Part shown: piece by piece, positions 5,401 through 13,540 of the stretch
Numbering within the stretch: position 1 is the first letter of the stretch
Layout of the letters: each line of letters begins with the position of its first letter
Position numbers and translations under genes: made by a program
The notes under the pieces: generated by a model
What the model saw: the letters and a program-made list of their open reading frames with translations, nothing else
Told to the model about the DNA's origin: nothing
Database searches by the model: none
Source: a virus
DNA: 46,830 bases
IMG/VR virus record: IMGVR_UViG_3300050014_000280
Coordinates: 1-46,830 of that record
Reading direction: 5' to 3' (one strand)

Positions 5401-7522
5401 GGATCGTCACCGCCGAACCCGACGCGCCCTTCTTGACGGTGATCTGCTGCGGGAACGCGTCCTTGAGCGAGTCCTCGTGCGTCACGAGCAGCACGAACGG
5501 CACCGACGCGGCCATGATGTGCAGGCACGCGATCAGTTCCGCGTTGCCGCTCTCGGACAGGTAGGGCGGCTCGTCGACCACGAACATGTCGACATGGCCT
5601 GAACCGATGGCCGACAGGAAGCGCGACAACCCGACCGACAGCGCGAAGAAGATGCGCGTCTTCTCGCCGCCGCTGTACGACTCGATGGGGCGCGTGCCGA
5701 GCGAGTCGGTCACGAGGATGTCGAGCGTCTCGCGCACGCCGCCACCCTTGTTCTCACGCTGCGTGGAGAGTGTGAGCGACATCCCGTCGGTGAAGCGGCC
5801 GAGGAAGTCGTTGGCGAACGCCTCGATCTCGGCGACCGCGCCTTCGAGCATCCGGCCGGGGATGCCACCCTTGCCGTATGCCTTCACGAGCAGCGCCAGC
5901 AGGTCCGCGCGCTTCCGGCCGCCGGCGAGGGACTCCTCCGTTGATGCGAGTTCGGCGCTCATCTTAGCAGCGGTCGCCATGCTCGCCTCGATGCGGCCGC
6001 GGTCGCGGTTCGCGCTGTCGAGTGACGCGCGGAGCTGCCGGAGCGACTCCTGTGCCTCGGCCGAGTCGTCTGCCGGAGCAGCCGCAACAGCAGCCAGCGT
6101 CTTCTTGTAGGCCGCCTCCGTCTTCTCCACGTCCATATCGGCGGCCTCGGACTTCTCGGTCAGCGATGCGAACTCTACGCGCGTGTCAGCAATCCGCGCC
6201 TCTAGCGTGGTGCGCTTCGCGACTTGGAACGCGAGCGCGCGTGCCTCCGTGAGCCGCTGTGAGGCTCTGTGCGCCTCGTTGCGTGCGGAGGCGAGGGAAT
6301 CAGCGTGCGGCACCACATCGGGCGGCCTGAGTGAGTCCAGCGTCTCAGCGGCGGCATCGGCGGAGGTCTGCGCCATGTCGTATGTCACGGAGAGCGCGTT
6401 GCGGGTCGCGTCGTAGCTCGCGCCCTTGACCTCCTGCCCGCACACCGGACAGGTCGGCGACTTCTTGGCATCGAAGTCCGCGAGGTGCTTGCGCGCCACG
6501 CCGACCGCGATGTCCGCCTCGCGCACGATCTTCTGAGCGCGGGTTTCCTGCTCGACGAAAGCAGCGTAGGCGCGCTCCTGCTCTGCGAGCGTTTCCATGC
6601 TCTCCCGCGCCGTTTCGACTTCGGCTTCCAGCGCGGGGATGTCCGGCACCTCTGTCGGGAGTGTGGCGAGTTCCTTCTCGAGGTCCGAGAGCCGTATCTC
6701 GCACACGTCAGCCGCGCCGTTCGCTGTACCCTGGCGCCCGGAAGCGTCGATCAGGGCTGCGTTCGTTGCCCGAACCTCCGCGTTCAGACGCGCCCGCTCC
6801 TCGCGCGCTGCGGTACCTGCCTCCACGATCTTCTCGGTGAGCGCGATGCCCGCCGTGCGCTGTTCGATGGTGGCCGCGAGCGTGAGCAGTTCATCCTCAA
6901 GCATGGACACATCCGGCATCTGCTCGGTCAGCGCGCGTATCCGCGCCTCGCCATCACGAAGCGACTCCTGCTGGTCGGCCAGCGCCAGCTTCGCGCCGGA
7001 CTCGAGCGCCGACCACTGGCGCATCGGCAGGTTCGCCAGCAGCCAGTCCTTGCGCGAGGCCGGATCCATCTTCGCGAACGCCCCGAGTTCGTCCTGCGGG
7101 ATCAGGTGCGCGAGTGAGAACCCGGCGAAGTCGCAGCCGAGCAGCTCGACGATCGCGGAGTCCACGTCGCGGACCTTCGGCTCACAGACGGGAGCGTAGC
7201 CGGGATCGCGCGTCTCGGCAGTCACGGTGCCCCTGCGTTCGAGCGTGGCCTTCTGCGACTTGCCGTGCTCGCGAGTGGCGCGGTAGCGCTGCCCGTTCAC
7301 GTCGAACACGAACACGATGCGGAAGCCAGCGGCCCCCTGCCGAACGAACCCGTCGAGCGAACCGACGGCCGAGCCGAACAGCGCCACCGAGATCGCGGTG
7401 AGGAGCGTGGACTTGCCCGCGCCGTTCTCGCCGACTACCGCTGCCAGCGTCACCTCGCTCAGGTCGACATCGACATCGGCGAACGAACCGAAGTTGGACA
7501 GTTGGAGGTTGAGCGGTTGCAC
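5393..7522 (-). CDS. sbcC: SbcC/Rad50-type SMC ATPase (exonuclease subunit)
   Basis: 709 residues with the full Rad50/SbcC layout: Walker A GENGAGKST near residue 31; a long coiled coil interrupted by a zinc hook CPVCGQ near 357; returning coiled coil; ABC signature YSGGEKTR near 613; Walker B MFVVDEPP near 644. With SbcD (encoded at 9186-10316) it would form an ATP-driven nuclease that opens hairpins and processes double-strand ends. Phage copies (T4 gp46-type) act in recombination-dependent replication and host DNA breakdown. The two subunit genes are separated here by five small genes. Confidence 0.92.
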   Translation of the reverse strand: MQPLNLQLSNFGSFADVDVDLSEVTLAAVVGENGAGKSTLLTAISVALFGSAVGSLDGFVRQGAAGFRIVFVFDVNGQRYRATREHGKSQKATLERRGTVTAETRDPGYAPVCEPKVRDVDSAIVELLGCDFAGFSLAHLIPQDELGAFAKMDPASRKDWLLANLPMRQWSALESGAKLALADQQESLRDGEARIRALTEQMPDVSMLEDELLTLAATIEQRTAGIALTEKIVEAGTAAREERARLNAEVRATNAALIDASGRQGTANGAADVCEIRLSDLEKELATLPTEVPDIPALEAEVETARESMETLAEQERAYAAFVEQETRAQKIVREADIAVGVARKHLADFDAKKSPTCPVCGQEVKGASYDATRNALSVTYDMAQTSADAAAETLDSLRPPDVVPHADSLASARNEAHRASQRLTEARALAFQVAKRTTLEARIADTRVEFASLTEKSEAADMDVEKTEAAYKKTLAAVAAAPADDSAEAQESLRQLRASLDSANRDRGRIEASMATAAKMSAELASTEESLAGGRKRADLLALLVKAYGKGGIPGRMLEGAVAEIEAFANDFLGRFTDGMSLTLSTQRENKGGGVRETLDILVTDSLGTRPIESYSGGEKTRIFFALSVGLSRFLSAIGSGHVDMFVVDEPPYLSESGNAELIACLHIMAASVPFVLLVTHEDSLKDAFPQQITVKKGASGSAVTIRG

Positions 7523-7537
7523 CTGTATCTCCCCTCG

Positions 7538-7735
7538 CTAGAACAGCGGTTTGGTCTGGTCGTCCTTCTGTGTCTCCTCGCGCGGCTTGGCCTCTCCACA
7601 CGGCTTGCCGCTCGCGGGAACGATGATGCGGAAGCGGACGCAGTTGTACGCGGGCTTCGTCTTGAGCACGACGAGGTGGTCCGTGTGGAACCTGCACTCG
7701 CCACAGTTGCGGACGCAGCCGCAGTCCCTACACAT
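7538..7735 (-). CDS. Small Cys-rich protein, 65 aa
   Basis: Starts MCRDCGCVRNCGECRFH. The dense N-terminal CxxCxC...CxxC cluster should bind zinc. The rest (LVVLKTKPAYNCVRFRIIVPASG) looks like a small beta unit with a polar tail. ATG 7735 overlaps the upstream stop by 8 bases; a longer upstream start would be mostly out-of-frame shadow. Function unknown. Confidence 0.65.
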   Translation of the reverse strand: MCRDCGCVRNCGECRFHTDHLVVLKTKPAYNCVRFRIIVPASGKPCGEAKPREETQKDDQTKPLF

Positions 7736-8165
7736 CGGGCGTGGTGCGTTCGATCTCGCGCTGCGCGATGTCGCGCTTGCGAGCGTGGTCGGCATCGAGA
7801 TGTCCCTCGTCCTCGGCGACGGTGCGCTCGGGCAGGAATGAAAGCGCCGGCGGTTCGAGCCCGAAGTCCTCGGTCAGGATGGCGCGACCGGCCGCCGCGC
7901 GCGTCTCCGGCGTGGAGCAGCCCACTTCCATGTCGAAGCCGTCGAGCGTGGAGAGCGCGGCGGCCTCGCGGGTGAGCGAACGGCGCACGACCTCGAGGAT
8001 GCCCTCGCTCTCGTGCTCGGAGTGCAGGAATCCCATGCGGACGGAGAGCACGCGGCCGTTGGCGAACACGAGTCCGATGCCCGCGTTGTTCGGCATCTGC
8101 ACCGCGCCTCTCAGCGTGGCGCCGGACAGTTCAGCAACGATCGCATCGACGGTGACGGGTCCCAT
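7728..8165 (-). CDS. Hypothetical protein, 145 aa
   Basis: No family recognised. The N-terminal part alternates beta-like segments (ATLRGAVQMPNNAGIGLVFANGRVLSVRMGF); the C-terminal 40 residues are charged and helical (HLDADHARKRDIAQREIERTT). A ribosome-binding-like GAGAGGAGCACC precedes ATG 8165. It lies in the recombination operon between DUF3850/35-aa genes and SbcC. Confidence 0.65.
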   Translation of the reverse strand: MGPVTVDAIVAELSGATLRGAVQMPNNAGIGLVFANGRVLSVRMGFLHSEHESEGILEVVRRSLTREAAALSTLDGFDMEVGCSTPETRAAAGRAILTEDFGLEPPALSFLPERTVAEDEGHLDADHARKRDIAQREIERTTPDV

Positions 8166-8177
8166 GTGGTGCTCCTC

Positions 8178-8285
8178 TCAGTTGTGGCGGCGGCCTTCGC
8201 GGACCTTGTGGCGCGGGCGCGGCGACTCGAAGCGGCCGGTGAGCAGTTCCCACATGATGCGGAAGACGCTCTTGCGCGGCTTCAC
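8178..8285 (-). CDS. Tiny basic protein, 35 aa
   Basis: GTG 8285 overlaps the TGA of the DUF3850 gene as GTGA. The product (VKPRKSVFRIMWELLTGRFE and on) is basic, with a short amphipathic helix and a tail rich in Arg, Pro and His. It is too short for family assignment. The overlap and the AGGAGC just downstream for the next gene suggest the frame is used. Confidence 0.45.
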   Translation of the reverse strand: MKPRKSVFRIMWELLTGRFESPRPRHKVREGRRHN

Positions 8286-8542
8286 TCGGTCCAGACCCTC
8301 ACACCGAGCACGACATAGCCGGGGGCGAGTCCGATACCCGTGCCGATGTAGGTGATCTGCCGGAAGGTCGAGCGGCCGGTGTAGGACTTCGACTCGGGGT
8401 TCCACTCGCGCAGTTCCAGGTAGTCGTCCACCGCGAACTTGCGGTCGTTCGCGCGCACCTCGAACGGCTTGCTGCCGTCCACGACCGCCGCGAAGTATTC
8501 CGGCCATATCTTGAGCTCATGGACATGCGGTAGGCGGCTCAC
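8282..8542 (-). CDS. DUF3850 (ASCH/PUA-like) protein
   Basis: 86 residues. HELKIWPEYFAAVVDGSKPFEVRANDRKF..VDDYLELREW is the signature of DUF3850, a PUA/ASCH-superfamily fold thought to bind RNA or modified nucleotides, common in phages. The terminal strands (ITYIGTGIGLAPGYVVLGV) complete the barrel. Coupled by a 4-base overlap to the J-domain gene upstream. The biochemical role is not known. Confidence 0.85.
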   Translation of the reverse strand: MSRLPHVHELKIWPEYFAAVVDGSKPFEVRANDRKFAVDDYLELREWNPESKSYTGRSTFRQITYIGTGIGLAPGYVVLGVRVWTE

Positions 8543-9189
8543 TTGGCGCTCCCTTCGAGCATCTCACGAGCGGCGGTGAGCTTCTTGAATCCCTCGTCGG
8601 ACCCCGCGTCGGTGTCGGGGTGCAGCCGCTTGGACGCAGCGCGATATGCGCTCTCCATCGTCGGCTTCATACGGAGCACCATCACCGGGTCGATCGAGTC
8701 GTCGTGATCCCAGCCGGCCGAGTCGATGATGAACCAGGCGGCATCTTCGAGCGTTGAGAAGCCGCTCGCGGGCGGCAACGCCTCGAACCCGCGGTACTGC
8801 TCGTCGCTCTCCGTGGCACCCCAGCGGTTCACGGCGCGCAGCGCCTCAAGGGTCAGCGCGATTGCGCGCAGGTTGTCCTCGTAGCGCGTGTACCGCGACG
8901 CGATGAATGTGAGCGTGCCGCGTTTCGCCGTCTGGACTGTGAGTGCGACGGTCGGCGTGGTCGGCCGAGCGGATGAACGCAGACCGCCGCGGAGCAGTAG
9001 CGCGCTCGTGTCCACATCGACCTGCAGCACGGGGTCCGCATCCTTGACGGGGCCGAGGCTCGCGATCTCGCGTTCGAGCAGATCCATCGTCTGCTTCTCG
9101 GTCGACTTGAACTGCGCGGACTCGCGCCGAATGCCCTGGGGGACGCGCTCTTGCGTCTCTCGGGACAGCGGGCGGATGAGGATGTTCAC
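8539..9189 (-). CDS. J-domain (DnaJ-like) protein
   Basis: 216 residues from GTG 9189, which overlaps the SbcD TGA as GTGA. The C-terminal 60 residues form a J domain: AYRAASKRLHPDTDAGSDEGFKKLTAAREML, with the HPD tripeptide that stimulates Hsp70 ATPase. The N-terminal 150 residues (LLEREIASLGPV, TLTFIASRYTRYEDNLRAIALTLEALR) are not recognised and may bind the client. By analogy it could recruit host DnaK to a phage replication complex, as lambda P relies on DnaJ/DnaK. The client is inference. Confidence 0.75.
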   Translation of the reverse strand: MNILIRPLSRETQERVPQGIRRESAQFKSTEKQTMDLLEREIASLGPVKDADPVLQVDVDTSALLLRGGLRSSARPTTPTVALTVQTAKRGTLTFIASRYTRYEDNLRAIALTLEALRAVNRWGATESDEQYRGFEALPPASGFSTLEDAAWFIIDSAGWDHDDSIDPVMVLRMKPTMESAYRAASKRLHPDTDAGSDEGFKKLTAAREMLEGSAK

Positions 9190-10316
9190 GCGAGCACCTT
9201 CCCTTCGATTTCCGTCTGCAGCCTGAGCAGTTCGGGCAGGTTCGCCTCGTACTCGCCGCCCACCATCTCGGAGTAGGAGCGCAGCGCGTCCGACGGCTTT
9301 GCATCGACCTCGATCAGCCGCACCGTCCGCGCCTCGTGGCGCGTGAACTTCACGGCCGGCTTCGAGACATGGAGCGCGCCGAACTTGTAGAGTTCGTCGG
9401 TCAGCGCGGCGATGGCCGAAGCGGTCTGCTCCCCGGCTGCGGCCTCTCCCACGATGCGGCACACTGCGCCGGGGATAGGTTCGGACATGCCGTCGAGCGG
9501 GATGTCCACGAACCGCACGCTCGGTGTGAGGATCTCCTCCACCGCGATCTGCCCGTCCTCGTTCGTGATGTGCAGGATGCGCGTGGGCTGGTCGCGCTCG
9601 CCGGAGTCGGAACGCACGGGCGAGCCGATGTAGGTCACGTCGTTGTAGTCGCCGTGAAGCACCTGCGGCCGGTGGATGTGGCCGGAGAACACGGCTGCGA
9701 GCTCGGGGCGGTCGAACACGGAGCGCGGCACCATGAAGTCGGATGACTCCCCGAGCTGCGGCTGCACATCGCTGTTGTAGGTGGCACCGCCGATGGTGAA
9801 GTGAGTGACGGCAACGAGCGGAACGCCGGCGCGCTTCTGCGAGCACAGGTCGGCCACGATGCGTTCGAGCGCGCCCGCCATGTAGCGGTTCTGCTCGCCC
9901 ACGAGCAGGTCGGGGTAGGCGGACGCCACGAACGCACGCGAGAACCAGGGGATCAGCGCGAGGTCGATGCCATCGAAGGACTCGACGGCGGGTTTCCACT
10001 CGACGGCGTTACGGAACGCCTTAGTCGCGAGCGGTGACATGACACCTTCGCCCACGGCGAGGTCGTGATTGCCGGGGATGATGCGGTCGGCCTTGAGCAG
10101 TTCGGCAGCGTTGTACGCCCATGCCTGCGGGCGGACAGAGGTGAACAGGTCGCCAGCCACGATGAGCACGGATTCGAGGTCCGTGGTCGTGTCTGAGATG
10201 AACTGCGCGACCTGGCGCGCCTCGTTCTGGCGCCATGAGGGTGAGCCGTCGAGAGCGGGACCGTCGTGCGTGGTGAGGCCGAAGTGCGGGTCGGCGCACA
10301 GGATGATGCCGCTCAT
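9186..10316 (-). CDS. sbcD: SbcD/Mre11-type metallophosphoesterase nuclease
   Basis: 376 residues. Phosphoesterase motifs appear in order: CADPHFG (I), AGDLFTS (II), PGNHDLA (III), VAVTHFTIGG (IV) and SGHIHRPQVL (V), all metal-binding residues present. The C-terminal third would contact SbcC. The nuclease supplies the endo/exonuclease activity of the SbcCD complex. ATG 10316 overlaps the stop of the repeat-protein gene as ATGA. Confidence 0.9.
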   Translation of the reverse strand: MSGIILCADPHFGLTTHDGPALDGSPSWRQNEARQVAQFISDTTTDLESVLIVAGDLFTSVRPQAWAYNAAELLKADRIIPGNHDLAVGEGVMSPLATKAFRNAVEWKPAVESFDGIDLALIPWFSRAFVASAYPDLLVGEQNRYMAGALERIVADLCSQKRAGVPLVAVTHFTIGGATYNSDVQPQLGESSDFMVPRSVFDRPELAAVFSGHIHRPQVLHGDYNDVTYIGSPVRSDSGERDQPTRILHITNEDGQIAVEEILTPSVRFVDIPLDGMSEPIPGAVCRIVGEAAAGEQTASAIAALTDELYKFGALHVSKPAVKFTRHEARTVRLIEVDAKPSDALRSYSEMVGGEYEANLPELLRLQTEIEGKVLA

Positions 10317-11041
10317 TTGGCCTTCGCCTCCTCCGCGCAACGAGCAAGGAGTTGGCCGCCTTGACGCTCCCGAGCGGCGTCCCGAGCGGCGTCCCAAGCG
10401 GCGGCCCAAGCGGCGTCCCAAGCGGCGGCCCAAGCGGCGTCCCGAGCGGCGGCCCAAGCGGCGGCCCAAGCGGCGTCCCGAGCGGCGTCCCAAGCGGCGG
10501 CCCGAGCGGCGTCCCAAGCGGCGTCCCAAGCGGCGTCCCAAGCGGCGGCCCGAGCGGCGTCCCAAGCGGCGGCCCAAGCGGCGGCCCGAGCGGCGTCCCA
10601 AGCGGCGGCCCGAGCGGCGGCCAACTCCTTGCTCGTTGCGCGACCGTCCGCGAAGCGACGTGCCGTCTCGATAGCCGCACGCGGGCGCTTGTCGTTCGGG
10701 TAGTCGCGCTCGTAGAGGTCGAGCACGCCCTCCGCGCAGTCGCACGCGAACAACCGTGCCGCGCGCTCCGTGAACACGCCTACCTTGCGGACTCGGCGCA
10801 CCGACTCGCACGCCGCCTTGTCGTTGCCCACGACCACAGCGCCGCGAACGGCGAACTCGTACACGGTGTCGCCGATCTCAAGATGCTCGATCAGGTCGCG
10901 CGCCTTGCAGACGTGGTAGCCGCTCTGGCAGAGAACGGGCGTGGTGTCCGGCATCCAGCGGTTGTGCGGATACTCGATCACGACAGCCCCACCGACAGCC
11001 TTCGACTTCGTACCCCGCAGCGCCTTGTAGTAGGTGCTCAC
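10313..11041 (-). CDS. Imm-5-like protein with a 21-unit tetrapeptide repeat tail
   Basis: 242 residues. The N-terminal part (YYKALRGTKSKAVGGAVV, LCQSGYHVCKARDLIEHL) resembles the DUF7666-type module. The middle (ARLFACDCAEGVLDLYERDYPNDKRPRAAIETARRFA) resembles Imm-5 putative immunity proteins. Residues from about 140 form 21 units of [A/D]-A-A-[W/R], then a short tail (ERQGGQLLARCAEE). Such proteins occur in many phages and bacteria, function unproven. The array DNA is flanked by perfect 26-bp inverted repeats, so the C-terminal tail is the reverse complement of the array entry. Confidence 0.75.
   Translation of the reverse strand: MSTYYKALRGTKSKAVGGAVVIEYPHNRWMPDTTPVLCQSGYHVCKARDLIEHLEIGDTVYEFAVRGAVVVGNDKAACESVRRVRKVGVFTERAARLFACDCAEGVLDLYERDYPNDKRPRAAIETARRFADGRATSKELAAARAAAWDAARAAAWAAAWDAARAAAWDAAWDAAWDAARAAAWDAARDAAWAAAWAAARDAAWAAAWDAAWAAAWDAARDAARERQGGQLLARCAEEAKAK
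10335..10641. repeat. Perfect 26-bp inverted repeats flanking the tandem array
   Basis: Bases 10335-10360 are the exact reverse complement of 10616-10641. The arms bracket the 12-bp repeat array and overlap its right end. In the protein one arm encodes RATSKELAA and the other GGQLLARCA. Confidence 0.9.
10371..10622 (-). repeat. 12-bp tandem repeat array, 21 units, coding
   Basis: On the minus strand each unit reads [GCC or GAC]-GCC-GCT-[TGG or CGG]. Only two positions vary, each between two states, giving A/D and W/R choices. The order of the units is irregular, with no obvious higher-order period. Confidence 0.9.
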
Positions 11042-11223
11042 TGAGCACCGCCTTCGTCGACGAGGCAGAGTACGTGGCGGTCGTTGTCCGGTTCCTGTGA
11101 GAGGATGGCGAGCCGCAGCGGACGCGAGCCGCCGTCGGCATCCGTCAACTCGAACTCCACCTGGCGGTCGCCGTCTTCGAGCACGGCATCCTTGAGCATC
11201 TCGATCAGTTCAGTCGCCTTCAC
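11038..11223 (-). CDS. Small acidic hypothetical protein, 61 aa
   Basis: MKATELIEMLKDAVLEDGDRQVEFEL..., ending with alternating hydrophobic strands (LRLAILSQEPDNDRHVLCLVDE). This resembles short phage proteins with a helix followed by a two-strand unit (TELIEKLQ...GD..V.F), common but uncharacterised. Overlaps both neighbours by 4 bases. Confidence 0.7.
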   Translation of the reverse strand: MKATELIEMLKDAVLEDGDRQVEFELTDADGGSRPLRLAILSQEPDNDRHVLCLVDEGGAQ

Positions 11224-12413
11224 AGCGCCTCACCACCGCTCGTGGCGCGATTGAACAGCGCGACGAACTCGGCCATGAGCGCGATCTGCGCGGCCGTCGG
11301 GGGAGCGATGGGCTTGCCCGCTGCAAGCGTCTCCGTGTTCCAGTTCGCGACGTTCTGGAAGTAGTCCGGGTCCTTCGCGAACACCGATCCCATCGTTTCG
11401 CCGCGGTAGGCGCCGACAGCGAGGACATGCTCGGCGAGCTGCTCGAGGCGCGTGATGTCGGTGTCGTCGACCACTTCGCCTTCGATGACCTCGCCCGTCT
11501 CGGCATCGGCACCGGAAGCATCGACATCGGGGTCGGGCTCGGCGAACGGGATGTCCTCGCCAGCCTCGCCCTCGGTGAAGTCCTCCTCCGGTTCGGGGAG
11601 AGCGGCCTGAGTCGCGCCAGGGCCGTAGAGAGCGGCGGTGTCAGCACCGACGAGCGAGGCCACCATCGCGAGCGTCGCGGGATCCTCGGTGTCGGGCGAC
11701 CACGCGTGCGAGATGACGAGGAACGACTTGGCCGCTTCCTGCGCCGTGTACGCCTGCTTGATGGACAGCGCCTGCCGGAGCACGCCGTTCATGGCCTTGC
11801 TGCGGATCATCTGCGCGCGCTTCTTGGCCGAGAACAGAAACTCCTTCTCGACCTTCGCGTTGTACTCGGGCGTGCCGGGGGTCTTGCCGTACTGACCGCT
11901 GGATGACGATGCCTCGATCTCCATGAGCGCGATCTGCGGCTGCCACTCCTCGTCGGCCGTGAGTGCCTTGAGCGTGCCGTCCGGCTTCCGCACATAGCCG
12001 ACGGCGTGGTAGGTGTACGAGTCCACCCGCATCTTCTTGCCGCCGGGAAGTTCGATGATCTCGACCTCGCCCTTGTGCGCGCACGACTTGTCGGGATCCC
12101 ACGAGATACCAGCGGCATCGCCGAGCTTCTGCAAGCCGACCTTCGTGGGCGCGAGTTTGCCCTGCAGCTTGTAGAAGTCGGCACCGGCCTCGGGATCGGG
12201 GTTGAGGGTGACGACGGTGAACGACGGGGTGAAGAACGACGACCCCTGCGTGATGACTGCGCTCGGCGCGAGTACATTGAACTTGCCGGACAGCGCCGGC
12301 GGGATCGCCAGTATCGTCTTGCCGGACGCGTCCACCTGCATGATCGCCTGCGCGAGTTCCTGCCGCTCCGTGACCTTGCGCGTGGCGAGGTCGGTGACTG
12401 TTGCTTCTGCCAT
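11220..12413 (-). CDS. Possible ssDNA-annealing-type recombination protein
   Basis: 397 residues. The N-terminal 60 residues and the core (KKRAQMIRSKAMNGVLRQALSIKQAYTAQEAAKSFLV) resemble the AESKAMNRALR..LG.K..YT pattern of phage proteins in the single-strand-annealing neighbourhood, but no defining RecT or Rad52 motif is certain. The region after residue 280 is very acidic (PEPEEDFTEGEAGEDIPFAEPDPDVDASGADAE and on), like the tails of DNA-binding proteins. ATG 12413 is used; an ATG at 12425 would overlap the upstream stop by 8 bases. Its place before SbcCD supports a recombination role. Confidence 0.5.
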   Translation of the reverse strand: MAEATVTDLATRKVTERQELAQAIMQVDASGKTILAIPPALSGKFNVLAPSAVITQGSSFFTPSFTVVTLNPDPEAGADFYKLQGKLAPTKVGLQKLGDAAGISWDPDKSCAHKGEVEIIELPGGKKMRVDSYTYHAVGYVRKPDGTLKALTADEEWQPQIALMEIEASSSSGQYGKTPGTPEYNAKVEKEFLFSAKKRAQMIRSKAMNGVLRQALSIKQAYTAQEAAKSFLVISHAWSPDTEDPATLAMVASLVGADTAALYGPGATQAALPEPEEDFTEGEAGEDIPFAEPDPDVDASGADAETGEVIEGEVVDDTDITRLEQLAEHVLAVGAYRGETMGSVFAKDPDYFQNVANWNTETLAAGKPIAPPTAAQIALMAEFVALFNRATSGGEAL

Positions 12414-12417
12414 GTGC

Positions 12418-12723
12418 CTACTCATCCCCTTCGATTGAGAACCAGCGGGTCGCCAGCGACATCGCGATCTCACTCGGCATGGTGAGGTCGTCCTCAGCGA
12501 TGCGAGTGAGCGCGACGACGAGGTACATCGGTGTGGAGATGTCACGCCCCGGAGCGGCGTTGCCGTTGATGATGCGCGAGAGAAACGGCTTCTGCAGGAC
12601 GCGGCCCTCGGGCATGTCCCCGATCATGTCGATCGTGTGCTCGAGGAATCCGGGCAGCGAGCCGTGGATGACGACCAGGCGTTCCTTGAGTTCAGGCCGC
12701 GCCTTCCACCGCATCACTGCCAT
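12418..12723 (-). CDS. Hypothetical protein, 101 aa
   Basis: Product reads MAVMRWKARPELKERLVVIHG..., with hydrophobic segments but no clear membrane span. ATG 12723 is chosen because GAAGG lies two bases before it; a GTG at 12732 and an ATG at 12714 are alternatives. It overlaps the end of the upstream gene by about 30 bases. Function unknown. Confidence 0.6.
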   Translation of the reverse strand: MAVMRWKARPELKERLVVIHGSLPGFLEHTIDMIGDMPEGRVLQKPFLSRIINGNAAPGRDISTPMYLVVALTRIAEDDLTMPSEIAMSLATRWFSIEGDE

Positions 12724-13006
12724 CGCCTTCACCCGCCTTCGGTTCCGGGTCGTTGCGGTGCGCCTCGTAGTAGACGACCTCGCGCTCGAACTGTGCGAAC
12801 TGGCGCATCGTGCGCTCGCGCAGGCCGATGATCTGCTCCTCGGTGTCGTCCATCCCGACCGTCATCTTGGTTTCGAGCTTCCCGGTCGGGGTGCGCTTGA
12901 TCGAGATGCGCGACTGCGTGGGCTCGTACTCCGTGAGCGTGCCCGTCTGTTCCTCACCGCCCGAGTGCGCGCCGAAGTCGTCGGGCAGCGATGCTCCCTC
13001 AACCAT
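12692..13006 (-). CDS. Hypothetical acidic protein, 104 aa, first gene of the early unit
   Basis: Starts MVEGASLPDDFGAHS at ATG 13006, preceded by GGAGGG; an ATG at 13018 is also possible. The middle has strands (SRISIKRTPTGKLETKMTVGMDDT) and the C-terminal half is helical (MRQFAQFEREVVYYEAH). It lies 50-60 bases downstream of a consensus promoter, so it is probably the most highly expressed early gene. No family recognised. Confidence 0.65.
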   Translation of the reverse strand: MVEGASLPDDFGAHSGGEEQTGTLTEYEPTQSRISIKRTPTGKLETKMTVGMDDTEEQIIGLRERTMRQFAQFEREVVYYEAHRNDPEPKAGEGDGSDAVEGAA

Positions 13007-13057
13007 GAGTCCCTCCATCCCTCGTCGTCCGTGCCTACAGGTAGTTCCGTCCTCCTG

Positions 13058-13086
13058 TTTATACTCCGTCGTGCAAGCGGTGTCAA
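13058..13086 (-). promoter_or_regulatory. Sigma70 promoter of the early leftward unit
   Basis: On the minus strand TTGACA (13086-13081) and TATAAA (13063-13058) are separated by exactly 17 bases. Transcription should begin near 13050 and read leftward into the recombination and replication genes. It lies just downstream of a strong hairpin, so early and late transcripts are separated here. Confidence 0.85.
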
Positions 13087-13112
13087 CGGGGACTTCACCG
13101 GAGAAAGTGAAA

Positions 13113-13141
13113 CCCTCGCGGGGGGACGAGTCCCGCGAGGG
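13113..13141 (-). terminator. Hairpin terminator between late and early units
   Basis: CCCTCGCGGG (13113-13122) pairs perfectly with CCCGCGAGGG (13132-13141) around a 9-base loop. On the minus strand it is followed by TTTCACTTT, a weak U-tract. It follows the last late gene (stop at 13204) and precedes the early promoter. Confidence 0.75.
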
Positions 13142-13203
13142 TCCTATCGGTCAGAGCGTTCGCAGCGGAGGGGGAAGGAGGCCGCGTACCGCTCGATGAC
13201 CCG

Positions 13204-13530
13204 CTACTTCCCCCAGTGCCACGCGAGCAGGGCATCGAGCCACGCCGCAGTGAACCCGATCTTGTCCTTCATCACCGGGTAGGCCAGTTGCGCGATCGTG
13301 AACACGGAGACGATGAACGCCAGCAGCGTTACCGGCGCGAACGCCAGACCCGCGACGAATGTGCCGAGGATGCCCACGAAGATACTGACGCCGAACGCCG
13401 CATAGGTCTTCGCCGTCTTCGACCAGTTGCACTCAGCGATGGCACCGGCCACGAACGGAACGCCCACGCCGAGTACGGCCGGCCAGAAGTGAACCAGGAT
13501 GTCCCACAACGCGTTGAGCCAGTCTTGCAT
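13204..13530 (-). CDS. Holin-like membrane protein
   Basis: 108 residues starting MQDWLNALWDILVHFWPAV, with three or four hydrophobic segments (about 13-31, 44-64, 66-84) and a short C-terminus rich in Trp and Lys. AGGAGG lies six bases before ATG 13530. Placed directly after endolysin and a coiled-coil membrane gene at the end of the late unit, it fits a holin that permeabilises the inner membrane for lysis. No specific holin family recognised. Confidence 0.65.
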   Translation of the reverse strand: MQDWLNALWDILVHFWPAVLGVGVPFVAGAIAECNWSKTAKTYAAFGVSIFVGILGTFVAGLAFAPVTLLAFIVSVFTIAQLAYPVMKDKIGFTAAWLDALLAWHWGK

Positions 13531-13540
13531 GACGAACCTC

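Noticed and set aside
10371-10622. CRISPR array or diversity-generating template repeat
   Set aside because: Units are 12 bp, contiguous and coding, with no unique spacers; no reverse transcriptase is visible.
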